64,000 nucleotides of DNA, from NCBI RefSeq assembly GCF_007273535.1, contig NZ_RIBP01000004.1:3076001-3140000 (forward strand), written 5' to 3'. Shown piece by piece: positions 35,415 through 44,460 of the stretch. The first letter of the stretch is position 1. The number at the start of each line of letters is the position of its first letter. The notes beneath the pieces are model-generated. The model was given only the letters and a program-made list of their open reading frames with translations, searched no databases and was not told the origin of the DNA. The stretch is from Niallia circulans (GTDB lineage Bacteria; Bacillota; Bacilli; Bacillales; Cytobacillaceae). Position numbers and translations under genes: made by a program.

Positions 35415-36827
35415 TTATTTAGTGGCAGTAACATTTTCAGGCAATGATATGGTTACGGTTGTACCCTCTCCAAGCCTGCTGTCTAATTGTATACTGCCTT
35501 GATAATAATCGACGATTTTTTTGGCTATTGCCAATCCAAGACCTGTTCCTCCTTGACCTCTGCTTCGGGCTTTATCTACTCTGTAGAACCGGTCAAATAC
35601 TTTGTCAATCTCTTTATCCGGGATACCGATACCTTTATCGCTTATTTGTAAAATAAACAGCCTGTCCTTTTTAGATGTTGAAATAGAAATCTCTTTACTT
35701 GCTCCTGAGTATTTAATTGCGTTGTCAAGAAGGATTGTAAGTACCTGCTGAAAATGCTGTTCTGCAATTCCATTAAGCTGGTTTGATTGTAGTTGAACAT
35801 CAAACTTAAAGTCACTGTGCAGCATTTGAAAATCCTTAACAGCGCCTTCAATGATTGTATTAACCATTTCAGGTGATAAATTGTCCTGGTCAAGCCTGTT
35901 ATGATCTAATCTAGTTAAATCAAGCAGAGTGAGTACTAGTTTTTTTAGTTTCTCTGTTTCATCAAGGGACGCCTTCAATGATTCTTCCAGTATTTCAGGA
36001 TTATGCTTCCCCCATCTATTTAACATGGAAAGGTGACCTTCCAAAATGGAAATTGGCGTTCTTAGCTCGTGAGAAGCATCTTCGACAAATTGCTTTTGTG
36101 CTTGAAAGGACAATTCAATTCGGTCCATCATATGATTAAAAATCGTCGAAAGTTCTGAAATTTCATCCTTTTGCGGATACACAGGCATTCTTTCTTTAAA
36201 GCCAGCACTTTTTATTTTTTTCATTGTGTTTGTCATAATGCTTAATGGTTTTAGAAGCTCTCTTGACATCAAATAACCAATTAGCGCACTTATCAAAATT
36301 GCTGCAATTGCAAACAGCATCATCGCAAACGCTAAATGCTTCATAACAAGCTTATACGAATCAAGCAGCCTGATGATTTCAATTTCCCCTGTAAATTCCT
36401 TGCTTTTTATCGGGTAACTGTAAACTAATGACTGCTCTTCCCCAACAGAAACATACTTGAGCTCTTTTTCGTCATTAACAATGTCCGGTTCGAGAATCGG
36501 AAAATCTCCGTTCAAATGAGAAATAAGAACATTGCCGTCTTCATCAATTACGCGAATCAGCTGATTTTTTGTGTTCAATTGCTCTAATGTAGTCAAGCTG
36601 TTTTTGATTTTTGTTTCACTTATCGTTTTATCGTCCGTTTTCAAGTATGCCACAAACTCATTCATTGTTTGTCTGACATCATTTTCTTCCTGGTTCATTA
36701 ACCAAGTCGATACAGTATGAAATTCAAAAAACGTAAAGATGCTGTATGTGAGAAAAATACTTAAGGATAAGCCTAGTGTCAGTTTCCATTTCCATGGAAG
36801 CAAGGATAGTCTTCTTACGATATTCAT
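35415..36827 (-). CDS. Sensor histidine kinase, ArlS/YkoH-like
   Basis: The 470-residue membrane kinase has two hydrophobic segments (about 17-36 and 165-188) flanking an extracytoplasmic sensor of about 130 residues. HAMP, HisKA (FVEDASHELRTPISILEGHL) and HATPase domains (DNAIKYS, DKGIGIP, GGTGLGLAIAKKIV) follow. It overlaps the regulator gene by four bases (ATGA), so translation is coupled. The family resembles ArlS of Staphylococcus and YkoH of B. subtilis. The signal is unknown. Confidence 0.92.
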   Translation of the reverse strand: MNIVRRLSLLPWKWKLTLGLSLSIFLTYSIFTFFEFHTVSTWLMNQEENDVRQTMNEFVAYLKTDDKTISETKIKNSLTTLEQLNTKNQLIRVIDEDGNVLISHLNGDFPILEPDIVNDEKELKYVSVGEEQSLVYSYPIKSKEFTGEIEIIRLLDSYKLVMKHLAFAMMLFAIAAILISALIGYLMSRELLKPLSIMTNTMKKIKSAGFKERMPVYPQKDEISELSTIFNHMMDRIELSFQAQKQFVEDASHELRTPISILEGHLSMLNRWGKHNPEILEESLKASLDETEKLKKLVLTLLDLTRLDHNRLDQDNLSPEMVNTIIEGAVKDFQMLHSDFKFDVQLQSNQLNGIAEQHFQQVLTILLDNAIKYSGASKEISISTSKKDRLFILQISDKGIGIPDKEIDKVFDRFYRVDKARSRGQGGTGLGLAIAKKIVDYYQGSIQLDSRLGEGTTVTISLPENVTATK

Positions 36828-37516
36828 CTCATCACATACCCTATTCCTCTGACTGTTTCAATGTATTGTTCCTTTCCTGACGGATCAAGTTTATTCCTTA
36901 AGTAACGGACATATACATCAATCACATTTGTCTCCACTTCAGACTCATAGCCCCATATTTTATTTAAAAGCACATCCCTTGTAAGTACTATGTTAATATT
37001 GCTCATAAACATGCTGAGAAGGTCGTATTCTCTTTTTGTCAGTGCTATAACTTCCTTGCCTTTTCTGGCAATATGGGACTCCAATTCCAGTACAATATCT
37101 TTATATGTAAGCACTGTCAGCTTTTGCACTGGCTCTGTTTGTTCGCTTGAGATGTTTTCAATTCTCCTGAATAGCGCTCTAAGTCTTGCAAGCAGCTCTT
37201 CAATGGCGAATGGCTTCACTAAATAATCGTCTGCCCCGCTGTCTAGTCCTGAAACCCTGTCAAGAACATTGTCCCTTGCAGTTATCATCAATATTGGTGT
37301 GTTTTTCACTTGACGGATTCTTCTGCAAACCTCCATCCCATTCAATTCTGGAAGCATGAGATCAAGGAGGATAACGTCCCACTGCTCGGAAATCGCTTTA
37401 TTAAGACCGCTTCTGCCGTCCGCACAAACCTCTGTATGATAGCCTTCATAATTCAATTCCAGCTCAATAAACCGAGCAAGATTTTTTTCATCTTCGATAA
37501 TAAGGATTCTCTTCAT
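36824..37516 (-). CDS. OmpR-family response regulator, ArlR/YkoG-like
   Basis: The receiver domain has the phosphate-accepting aspartate in VILLDLMLPE (about residue 51) and the conserved lysine in YLVKPF. The C-terminal winged helix shows ALTKREYDLLSMF and DVYVRYLRNKLD. The product is 230 residues. GGGTGATATAG precedes the ATG. It is the first gene of the two-gene operon with the kinase. Targets are not visible from this window. Confidence 0.93.
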   Translation of the reverse strand: MKRILIIEDEKNLARFIELELNYEGYHTEVCADGRSGLNKAISEQWDVILLDLMLPELNGMEVCRRIRQVKNTPILMITARDNVLDRVSGLDSGADDYLVKPFAIEELLARLRALFRRIENISSEQTEPVQKLTVLTYKDIVLELESHIARKGKEVIALTKREYDLLSMFMSNINIVLTRDVLLNKIWGYESEVETNVIDVYVRYLRNKLDPSGKEQYIETVRGIGYVMR

Positions 37517-37602
37517 CTATATCACCCACATTCTAAACATACTTCTAGTTTACCATGGACTGACTCCTGTCAAACAGTGTTGCCACTTGTATACAAAGAA
37601 GG

Positions 37603-37625
37603 AGCGGGATGTTTTCCATCCCGCT
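37603..37625 (-). terminator. Terminator after the small gene at 37641
   Basis: AGCGGGATG and CATCCCGCT pair around TTTTC. On the minus strand it follows the small gene by 16 bases, with a T-rich tail. Confidence 0.7.
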
Positions 37626-37640
37626 GCTTTAGTCATTATA

Positions 37641-37763
37641 TCATTTATTTCTTCTATTCATAAATGTGTCTTTTATTGCATGTGTTATACCAACAATTTG
37701 TACTCCAAACAATGAAGCTGCTGTCAAGGATGAAAAAATAATCATCGCATATCGAAATACCAT
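37641..37763 (-). CDS. Small single-pass membrane protein (40 aa)
   Basis: The ATG at 37763 is preceded by GGGAGGAAAAAAGTG. The product, MVFRYAMIIFSSLTAASLFG then VQIVGITHAIKDTFMNRRNK, is a single hydrophobic helix with a basic tail. It lies upstream of the response regulator gene, separated from it by a terminator. I do not recognise it. The signal quality and composition support a real small membrane protein. Confidence 0.62.
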   Translation of the reverse strand: MVFRYAMIIFSSLTAASLFGVQIVGITHAIKDTFMNRRNK

Positions 37764-38001
37764 CACTTTTTTCCTCCCTTTATCTTTAACGTAGTTTGAT
37801 AAACCCTATTTCCAAGTTGCATTTGTTTCTCTTGTTGTTAAATTACACCCCTATTCAAAAAATCGAATGAGAAAAACATTAAAAATACATGAGAACACGT
37901 TTTCAGCCGAATATTTTTTTTGAAAATGACGGAAGCTATAAATCGGGACTTGCAGGGTGCATTCCATTCGAAAAATAATGGCCAAACAAGGAGGAAAATT
38001 A

Positions 38002-38184
38002 ATGAATGTGGGCAGAGCTATTGAAATCATGAATGCTGGCGAAATTGTTCATGTAAGTTATAATGGTGAACAAATTTTCATTCAGAATGTCAATGAGGAT
38101 TCTAAAACGGCAAGAATTTATACGAAAAACAATCCCGAACAAGAGCTAGAGGTCGATGTTCTTCAGCTTATTGAAGAGCAATAA
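38002..38184 (+). CDS. sspH: Small acid-soluble spore protein H
   Basis: The 60-residue product MNVGRAIEIMNAGEIVHVSY... matches the SspH family, minor spore-core proteins made in the forespore. The start is the ATG at 38002, preceded by AAGGAGGAAAATTA; the frame extends back to 37957 without a site. No clear sigma-G promoter could be defined. It is monocistronic. Confidence 0.9.
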   Translation: MNVGRAIEIMNAGEIVHVSYNGEQIFIQNVNEDSKTARIYTKNNPEQELEVDVLQLIEEQ

Positions 38185-38278
38185 GCTACTTTTTATTCTA
38201 AAAATATAGAAAAAGCAAAATAATAGTTGCAATTATTGGAAAGGTATAGTAAATTTAATTTCAATTACATAGTATTTT

Positions 38279-38391
38279 CTTATCAAGAGAGGTAGAGGGA
38301 ATGGCCCGAAGAAACCTCAGCAACCTTCAGCTTGTTTTCACAAGACTGAAAAGGTGCTAATTCCATCAAGCGTAATGCTTGAAGAGATAAG
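38279..38391 (+). ncRNA. SAM-I riboswitch (S-box) of metIC
   Basis: The P1 stem pairs CTTATC (38279-38284) with GATAAG (38386-38391). Between them are the S-box core elements AGAGGTAGAGGGAATGGCCC, GAAACCTCAGCAACC and AAGGTGCTAATTCCATCA. The aptamer binds S-adenosylmethionine and turns off the methionine genes downstream when SAM is plentiful. Confidence 0.95.
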
Positions 38392-38434
38392 AAGAATGGC
38401 CATAATGAAAATTCATGTCTTCTTCTTATTTTTA
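38390..38434 (+). terminator. Riboswitch-controlled terminator
   Basis: AGAAGAA pairs with TTCTTCT across a loop that holds its own small ATGAA/TTCAT stem, followed by TATTTTT. It overlaps the 3' edge of P1 by two bases. The interval between it and metI contains no gene. Confidence 0.75.
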
Positions 38435-38571
38435 GGGAGAGGACTTTTTTATTTCTTTTTTTCCATACCTGCTCTCCTATTCTTGGTAGAATAATACTTT
38501 TAGATAATATCAAACTATTTTAAATAACTTCTATATTTTGAATAGTCAGGAACGAGAAGGAGTGTACCAAT

Positions 38572-39681
38572 ATGTATGATGTAGAGACTAAATTAGCCCA
38601 AATAGGCAACAGAAGCGAAAAAGCAACAGGAACTGTCAACCCGCCAGTTTATTTTTCAACGGCTTATAGACATACTGGAATAGGCGAATCCACTGGGTAT
38701 GATTATACTCGCACAGGAAATCCAACAAGAGAGGTTTTAGAAAAGGCAATTGCTGACCTTGAGGAAGGCGACCGCGGTTTTGCTTGTAGTTCAGGCATGG
38801 CAGCTATTCAAACGATCCTTTCTTTATTTCAAAGCGGCGATGAATGGATTATATCTAAAGACCTTTACGGCGGCACTTACCGTCTGCTTGAACAAGGTTT
38901 TAAAAAGTGGGGCCTTCGATGTTGTTATGTAAATACATCTAGCATTGAGGACATTGCTGCTGCAATTACGGAAAATACAAAAGCTATTTTCATAGAAACA
39001 CCTACTAACCCTCTTATGGAAACAGCAGATATCGAAAAAGCTGCACAGCTTGCAAAACAGCATGATATTCTGTTGATCGTTGATAACACGTTTTATACTC
39101 CTCTTATCCAGCAGCCAATTAGGCTTGGAGCAGACATCGTCATCCATAGTGCCACAAAATATCTTGGCGGCCATAATGATGTGCTTGCAGGACTGATTGT
39201 CGCAAAAGGCGAAGAAATCTGTCAGGAGCTTGCTTTGCATCATAATGCTGCTGGCGCTGTGTTGAGCCCATTTGATTCTTGGCTGTTAATGCGCGGAATG
39301 AAAACATTAGCACTAAGAATGGAGAAGCATGAAGAAAATGCAAGAGCACTTCAAACCTTCCTTAATGGTCATGATGCAGTCCTTGATGTACTGTACCCTG
39401 GCAGAGGCGGAATGATCTCCTTTAGAGTACAAGATGAAGCTTGGGTCAATCCATTCCTACAAAACCTAACATTAATCTCATTTGCAGAAAGCTTGGGCGG
39501 CGTTGAAAGCTTCATAACATACCCTGCTACCCAAACACATGCTGATATTCCAGAGAAAATCAGACTTGAAACAGGTGTTTGTAACCGTCTGCTTCGTTTT
39601 TCCGTTGGCATTGAAAATGTTGATGATTTAATTAAAGACTTGGATAAAGCCTTTACCATTGCCAAGGAGGTAATAAAATGA
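38572..39681 (+). CDS. metI: Cystathionine gamma-synthase / O-acetylhomoserine thiolyase
   Basis: This PLP enzyme builds cystathionine (or homocysteine) from an activated homoserine ester. It aligns well with B. subtilis MetI from recall (ETKLAQIGNRS..., STAYRHTGIGESTGYDYTR). The PLP lysine is Lys196 in HSATKYLGGHND. The 369-residue length fits. GGAG precedes the ATG. It is controlled by the SAM riboswitch upstream and overlaps metC by four bases. Confidence 0.95.
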   Translation: MYDVETKLAQIGNRSEKATGTVNPPVYFSTAYRHTGIGESTGYDYTRTGNPTREVLEKAIADLEEGDRGFACSSGMAAIQTILSLFQSGDEWIISKDLYGGTYRLLEQGFKKWGLRCCYVNTSSIEDIAAAITENTKAIFIETPTNPLMETADIEKAAQLAKQHDILLIVDNTFYTPLIQQPIRLGADIVIHSATKYLGGHNDVLAGLIVAKGEEICQELALHHNAAGAVLSPFDSWLLMRGMKTLALRMEKHEENARALQTFLNGHDAVLDVLYPGRGGMISFRVQDEAWVNPFLQNLTLISFAESLGGVESFITYPATQTHADIPEKIRLETGVCNRLLRFSVGIENVDDLIKDLDKAFTIAKEVIK

Positions 39682-40847
39682 GCAAACAATATTCTTTTGA
39701 AACGAAGCTGCTACACAACAAACATAAATTCGATCCAGCAACAGGTGCAGTAAGTGTGCCAATCCAGCATGCCTCTACTTTCCATCAGCAAGAGATTGAT
39801 AGCTTTGGAAAATATGATTATGCAAGAAGTCAAAACCCGACAAGGGAAGCTCTTGAGGAAATCATTGCAGATTTAGAGGATGGTTCTAAAGGTTTTGCAT
39901 TTGCTTCAGGAATGGCGGCTATTTCCAGCGCCTTCCTTCTCCTTTCTCAAGGAGATCATGTCTTAATTTCAGAGGATGTATATGGTGGCACTTACCGTAT
40001 GGTAACAACGGTGCTTAACCGTTTTGGAATTGAGCATACATTCGTGGACATGACAGATCTTGCTGCAGTCGAAGCTGCAGTTAAGCCTAACACGAAGGTT
40101 TTCTATATTGAAACTCCTTCCAATCCGCTTATGAAGGTAACGGATATTAAAGCAGTCAGCAAGTTAGCTAAACAAAATGATGCATGGACATTTGTCGATA
40201 ATACCTTTTTGACTCCTGCTTTGCAAAAGCCATTGTCACTTGGTGCCGATATTGTTCTTCACAGTGCGACTAAATTCCTTTCAGGCCACAGTGACGTTAT
40301 TGCCGGTCTTGCTGTTGTTAAGGGAGAAGAACTTGCGAAACAGCTCGGTTATATTCAAAATTCCTTTGGTGCCGTTCTTGGAGTGCAGGATTGCTGGCTT
40401 TTAATGCGAGGCATAAAAACATTGCATGTACGCATGAAGCATTCCAGTGAGGCTGCTGCAGAAATTGCTGCCTATCTCCATAATCATCCAGCAATTAAAA
40501 AAGTGTATTATCCAGGCTTCAGTGACCACCCACAATATGATATTCAGCAGGAACAGGCAACAAGCCCTGGAGCTGTATTTTCGTTCGAGCTGCATAGTGA
40601 GGAAGCGATGCGTACGTTTGTGAAAAATGTAGAGCTGCCTGTTTTTGCAGTTAGTTTAGGAGCTGTTGAATCTATTCTTTCTTATCCGGCAAAAATGTCT
40701 CATGCTGCGATGGATCCAATTGCCCGCCAAGAAAGAGGCATCAGTGACGCACTGCTACGTCTGTCTGTCGGCTTGGAAAATCCTCAGGATTTAATTGCAG
40801 ACTTTGAAGCAGCATTAAAGAAAACGGCTGAGCTTCACTATATTTAA
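39678..40847 (+). CDS. metC: Cystathionine beta-lyase
   Basis: This is a PLP enzyme of the same fold as MetI that splits cystathionine into homocysteine, pyruvate and ammonia. The PLP lysine is Lys199 in HSATKFLSGHSD. ETPSNPLMKVTD and SLGAVESILSYPAKMSHA are family segments. The ATG overlaps the metI stop (ATGA), so the two genes are translationally coupled. Length is 389. Together MetI and MetC move sulfur from cysteine to homocysteine. Confidence 0.95.
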   Translation: MSKQYSFETKLLHNKHKFDPATGAVSVPIQHASTFHQQEIDSFGKYDYARSQNPTREALEEIIADLEDGSKGFAFASGMAAISSAFLLLSQGDHVLISEDVYGGTYRMVTTVLNRFGIEHTFVDMTDLAAVEAAVKPNTKVFYIETPSNPLMKVTDIKAVSKLAKQNDAWTFVDNTFLTPALQKPLSLGADIVLHSATKFLSGHSDVIAGLAVVKGEELAKQLGYIQNSFGAVLGVQDCWLLMRGIKTLHVRMKHSSEAAAEIAAYLHNHPAIKKVYYPGFSDHPQYDIQQEQATSPGAVFSFELHSEEAMRTFVKNVELPVFAVSLGAVESILSYPAKMSHAAMDPIARQERGISDALLRLSVGLENPQDLIADFEAALKKTAELHYI

Positions 40848-40853
40848 TGGAAG

Positions 40854-40885
40854 ATTCAGGACTCGAATGTCCTGAATTTTTTTTA
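40854..40885 (+). terminator. Terminator of metIC
   Basis: ATTCAGGAC and GTCCTGAAT form a nine-base stem around TCGAAT, followed by a long T-run. Confidence 0.92.
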
Positions 40886-41148
40886 TTTACAGATTTTATA
40901 AAGGGAAAAATCTCGTGGCAAAAACCTCATTGAAAAACAACCATAACAACTTGTAGCTGCCCTTCTATTCAATTTCCAACAACATTCTTCAAGCAATCAG
41001 GAGATAATATAGGCACTGATAAAAGGTCCTTTGCCTAACGAATTTAAGGAGCCATAGCAGTCTGACACGAAAGATGAATTTCGTAGCAAAGAGGATAATA
41101 ATTCATTAAAATTGGCTTATTGCTAGCGATCCTAATAACTTTTTACAC
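40886..41148. other. Intergenic stretch without a recognised feature
   Basis: No frame with a ribosome binding site, no strong hairpin and no recognised RNA motif was seen between the metIC terminator and the terminator of the next minus-strand gene. Confidence 0.6.
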
Positions 41149-41185
41149 AAAAAAGACCTCCTGACATATAAGGAGATCGTCTTTT
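41149..41185 (-). terminator. Terminator of the 41185 gene
   Basis: AAAAGAC-CTCCT pairs with AGGAG-ATC-GTCTTTT around an eight-base loop, with a small internal bulge. Confidence 0.75.
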
Positions 41186-41766
41186 CAATCTAAGAATAAT
41201 GCGTCTATGTCCAAATATTTGGATATAACCTTTGATATTTTCTTCCACTCTTTTGCCTTCATATCAATATAGCTGAATACATAGCTGCTGTTTGTCGTTT
41301 TAAGCTGTATCGTATAAAGACTTTCTCTCCCATATACCCCTTCGTCACTGTCCCAGTCCCAGATTTTTATTTTATACAGGTCCTTTTTCAAATCTGTGTA
41401 TGAGAAATAAGGAAAAAGTATCTTTTTAGGCATAAATCCTTGATTATCTGAGAAAAAGCTCCAAGACTGTAAATGATAAATTTCAAAAAGAAAATCAATT
41501 TTAAGCCTGTAGGAACGATTTCCTTTTTTTACATCTAATGTAATTTGGCTGATTTCTTTTTCAGGATTAATCGAAACTATATTATTATGGACAGTGAACA
41601 AGTCCTTTTTACGGCTAATTACCGACTTAACAGAGGAAAGCTGTATTTCCTTATCAGTTGCTGCTGAATTTTTAACTGAAGACACCATCTTTTCATAAAT
41701 AGTGCTGATTGGTATTGGACCATTTTCCTCCAAAACCTCAATGATTCTTTCATACATATTGCCCAT
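41185..41766 (-). CDS. Hypothetical protein with winged-helix-like N-terminus (193 aa)
   Basis: Residues 4-75 (YERIIEVLEENGPIPISTIYE ... SSVKSVISRKKDLFTVHNNIVSI) have the order and spacing of a small winged helix such as those in the HARE-HTH or RNA polymerase delta families. The rest is beta-rich and aromatic, without a known motif. No membrane segment is present. GAGGAAAAAG precedes the ATG. The gene stands alone. A DNA- or protein-binding role is only suggested by the N-terminus. Confidence 0.65.
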   Translation of the reverse strand: MGNMYERIIEVLEENGPIPISTIYEKMVSSVKNSAATDKEIQLSSVKSVISRKKDLFTVHNNIVSINPEKEISQITLDVKKGNRSYRLKIDFLFEIYHLQSWSFFSDNQGFMPKKILFPYFSYTDLKKDLYKIKIWDWDSDEGVYGRESLYTIQLKTTNSSYVFSYIDMKAKEWKKISKVISKYLDIDALFLD

Positions 41767-41907
41767 TACTTTTTCCTCGCTAGATATTTATGACTTTATG
41801 CTTTCTTCTTAAAAAACTCTCTTTCTAGTATAACAAAAGAAAGCTATATGCCAACTTATTTTTGATAACATTTACTTAAAGCTCTGCATTACAGATTTCC
41901 TTATGGC

Positions 41908-42609
41908 TTAGGTGTTAGGTGCAATTAGCTTGTTCAATTCTTGAAAAACTGCAGTTCCCATTTTTTCATAGCCGGAAGCATTCAAATGAATGCCGTCATC
42001 ACTTATAAAGTCATGTATATTGCCTGCTTGTCTGAGGCAAGACCTTACATCAATTGTTAAAACATTAAGCTGAACTGCAATTCTTTGCAGCTGATTATTA
42101 TACAAACCATGCCAATGTTCAATACCTCCGCATAAACTTATCCAATGACTAATTGATTTCCCATACTTGTCTGCAAGAAACCGATAGTACTGAACTGGTT
42201 CTAATGGCGGTAATGTTAAAATTACTGGAATGATATTTCGTTCTCGTACTTTCTCTACAATTGTTTTGACGTTATCCGAATACTTGGCTATTGGTACAAT
42301 CGGCGTATGCTCTACTTCAGGTAACTCAGCAACCTCGTCCCATTGAAAGTTACAGTCATTACCTCCTACACTGATCAAAACATAGTCAGGCTCTTCCATT
42401 AGCACGTCCTTATCGAGGCGATTCATTAAAAGGTCGGAGTTATCATTAAAAACACCTTTATTCAGTACCTCTACACCCTCCATAGAGAAAGTATTCCCCA
42501 TTAATAATTTACTTAGGATAGTTGGATAGTTATCCTTTAGTATTCGCGGTCTTCCTTTAACAAAGGACACACCTCTTGTCAGACTGTCGCCAAAACAGAT
42601 GATTTTCAT
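41908..42609 (-). CDS. SGNH/GDSL-type hydrolase
   Basis: Block I is CFGDSLTRG with the nucleophile serine near residue 8. Block III is VGGNDCNF, and block V is DDGIHLNASGYEKMG with the Asp-His pair. No signal peptide is present, so this is a cytoplasmic esterase or thioesterase-type enzyme of about 233 residues. No neighbour suggests a substrate. The start at 42609 lacks an excellent ribosome binding site (CAGGGGTG, nine bases upstream). Confidence 0.88.
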   Translation of the reverse strand: MKIICFGDSLTRGVSFVKGRPRILKDNYPTILSKLLMGNTFSMEGVEVLNKGVFNDNSDLLMNRLDKDVLMEEPDYVLISVGGNDCNFQWDEVAELPEVEHTPIVPIAKYSDNVKTIVEKVRERNIIPVILTLPPLEPVQYYRFLADKYGKSISHWISLCGGIEHWHGLYNNQLQRIAVQLNVLTIDVRSCLRQAGNIHDFISDDGIHLNASGYEKMGTAVFQELNKLIAPNT

Positions 42610-42760
42610 TATTCACCCCTGCTTTCTGTCCATCCCTGCTGCCTTTTGCTTGAGGCTTGATTCAACATTATACTGTTTATTATATCCATTTCCTGCATAT
42701 GGAGCTAAATGCATATGCCTAATTTTTAGAAAATTAGTTTTTATAATCAATTTCAAAAAT

Positions 42761-42803
42761 AAAAAACAAGGGATCGAAGCTATATGCTTTGACCTCCTTG
42801 TTT
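42761..42803 (-). terminator. Terminator of the aldo/keto reductase gene
   Basis: AAACAAGG and CCTTGTTT pair, with an inner GAAGC/GCTTT match, and Ts follow on the minus strand. Confidence 0.75.
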
Positions 42804-42808
42804 CTTCA

Positions 42809-43633
42809 TTAGAAGTTAAAGTTATCTGGATCTGCACCTACACGCTCATTTTTGTTCAGTCCATTGATTTTTTCTAAATCCTCTGCAGTAAGCTCAAAAT
42901 CGAAGATATCTGCATTTTCGATGATACGATGTTCCTTAATTGACTTTGGAATTGTAACAATGTCATTTTGAAGATCCCATCTTAAGATGATTTGTGCCGT
43001 TGATTTATTGTATTTCGCTGCAATTTCAGTAAGAACATCGTTATCGAGCAGTTTTCCTTGTGCTAATGGAGACCAAGCTTCTACGACAATGCCTTTTTCC
43101 TTACAGAAACTACGAAGCTCCTCTTGACTAAGCAATGGGTGAAGCTCAATTTGGTTAACAGTTGGAACAATCTCTGCTTCTGACAAAAGATCCTCAAGAT
43201 GATGCTTGTGGAAATTGCTGACACCAATTGCTTTTACCTTGCCATCTTTATAAAGCTTCTCAAGCGCCTTCCAAGTTTCTTTATATTTTCCTTTGACCGG
43301 CCAGTGAATCAGGTACAAATCAATATAGTCAAGACCAAGCTTTTGAATGCTTGTTTCAAATGCAGCCAATGTGGAATCATAGCCTTGATCTGCATTCCAA
43401 ACTTTTGTAGTAATGAAAAGCTTCTCTCTGTCGACACCTGACTCTTTTATACCTTGGCCAACACCTTCTTCATTCTTATAAACGGCTGCTGTATCAATGC
43501 TTATGTAGCCAGCTTTAATGGCTGCTTTAACAGAATCAATTACTTCTTGACCTTCCTGCACTTTAAAAACACCTAAACCGAATTTAGGCATTTCCACACC
43601 ATTATTAAGTTTGACAGTTGACTGTAAATTCAT
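42809..43633 (-). CDS. yvgN: Aldo/keto reductase, YvgN-like (glyoxal reductase)
   Basis: This NADPH-dependent oxidoreductase is of the AKR5 type. Catalytic Asp47 and Tyr52 lie in [15 protein letters not shown], the lysine in LFITTKVW and the histidine in LIHWP. It matches B. subtilis YvgN closely from recall ([26 protein letters not shown]). YvgN reduces methylglyoxal and other reactive aldehydes. Length is 274. AAAAGGAGGGGC precedes the ATG. It is monocistronic. Confidence 0.92.
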   Translation of the reverse strand: MNLQSTVKLNNGVEMPKFGLGVFKVQEGQEVIDSVKAAIKAGYISIDTAAVYKNEEGVGQGIKESGVDREKLFITTKVWNADQGYDSTLAAFETSIQKLGLDYIDLYLIHWPVKGKYKETWKALEKLYKDGKVKAIGVSNFHKHHLEDLLSEAEIVPTVNQIELHPLLSQEELRSFCKEKGIVVEAWSPLAQGKLLDNDVLTEIAAKYNKSTAQIILRWDLQNDIVTIPKSIKEHRIIENADIFDFELTAEDLEKINGLNKNERVGADPDNFNF

Positions 43634-43754
43634 AACAAGCCCCTCCTTTTATGTATGTTGCTATTCTCTCATATTAACAAATCGGAATAAAGTATTTTGC
43701 TTTACGAAAAAACGTGAAGCAAATGACGTTACCGCTTATTTATTTCCATAAGAA

Positions 43755-43782
43755 AACCCCTGTATACGTTTCTATACAGGGG
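43755..43782. terminator. Terminator of the nitrilase/GNAT operon
   Basis: AACCCCTGTATA pairs with TATACAGGGG around CGTTTC. A T-run follows on the minus strand. Confidence 0.85.
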
Positions 43783-43793
43783 ATTAAGTTGCA

Positions 43794-44459
43794 TTATTTA
43801 AACGGATTTTTCCATTCCATCAGCACAGCATTGTTCAAGGAATCTTCATCTTCTAAATAGTCATGCAGAACAGTGACAGGCATTCTGCCACAGTTCATTA
43901 AAAACGTGATAACAGGATCCTTTTTTTCTCCAGCAACAACCTGACTGACATATTCTTCTGGGGAAAGCTCTGCAGCGAACTTTCGGTACCCAGGCATCCT
44001 GCCGCCGCCTATAAGACGATCAAGCTGCTTTTCGATGACAATCTGGTACATGCTTTGCATCATAATTTTTCCCAATCCGAGGAAGCGATACGCAGGCCGA
44101 ATACTAATATCAACGACATAAAGTGCGTTACCATCGTTTTTATGTGTTGTAATATATCCGTCCGCTGTGATATCACTCCAAGTATGCTTATTTTCCTTTT
44201 CATTGTAAGAGATACAAAGAGATGTGAGCGAGCCTGCTATTTTCCCTTCGACTTCCACACAAATTGCCCCTTCTGGAAAAATAGTGACATGGTTTTCCAG
44301 TTGGTCCTTTGTCCACCAAAGTTCTGATGGAAATGGAGGGGGAAAGCATTCAGCTTGAATGTTCATTAACTCTGCAAAGTCCTCTTTTTTGTAGTTGCGG
44401 ACTTTGCATTCTCTTGGCTTCTTACCATCATATATATATAAGCTGCTGCTATAGTACAT
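43794..44459 (-). CDS. GNAT-family N-acetyltransferase (YhcX N-domain-like)
   Basis: The 221-residue protein contains a GNAT acetyl-CoA site, DISIRPAYRFLGLGKIMMQS. It also carries segments I recall from the N-terminal half of B. subtilis YhcX: ECFPPPFPSELWWTKDQLEN, ITADGYITTHKNDGNALYVV and LIGGGRMPGYRKFAAELSPEEYV. In YhcX this domain is fused to a carbon-nitrogen hydrolase. Here it is a separate gene whose ATG comes one base after the hydrolase stop codon. The substrate is unknown. Confidence 0.85.
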   Translation of the reverse strand: MYYSSSLYIYDGKKPRECKVRNYKKEDFAELMNIQAECFPPPFPSELWWTKDQLENHVTIFPEGAICVEVEGKIAGSLTSLCISYNEKENKHTWSDITADGYITTHKNDGNALYVVDISIRPAYRFLGLGKIMMQSMYQIVIEKQLDRLIGGGRMPGYRKFAAELSPEEYVSQVVAGEKKDPVITFLMNCGRMPVTVLHDYLEDEDSLNNAVLMEWKNPFK

Positions 44460-44460
44460 A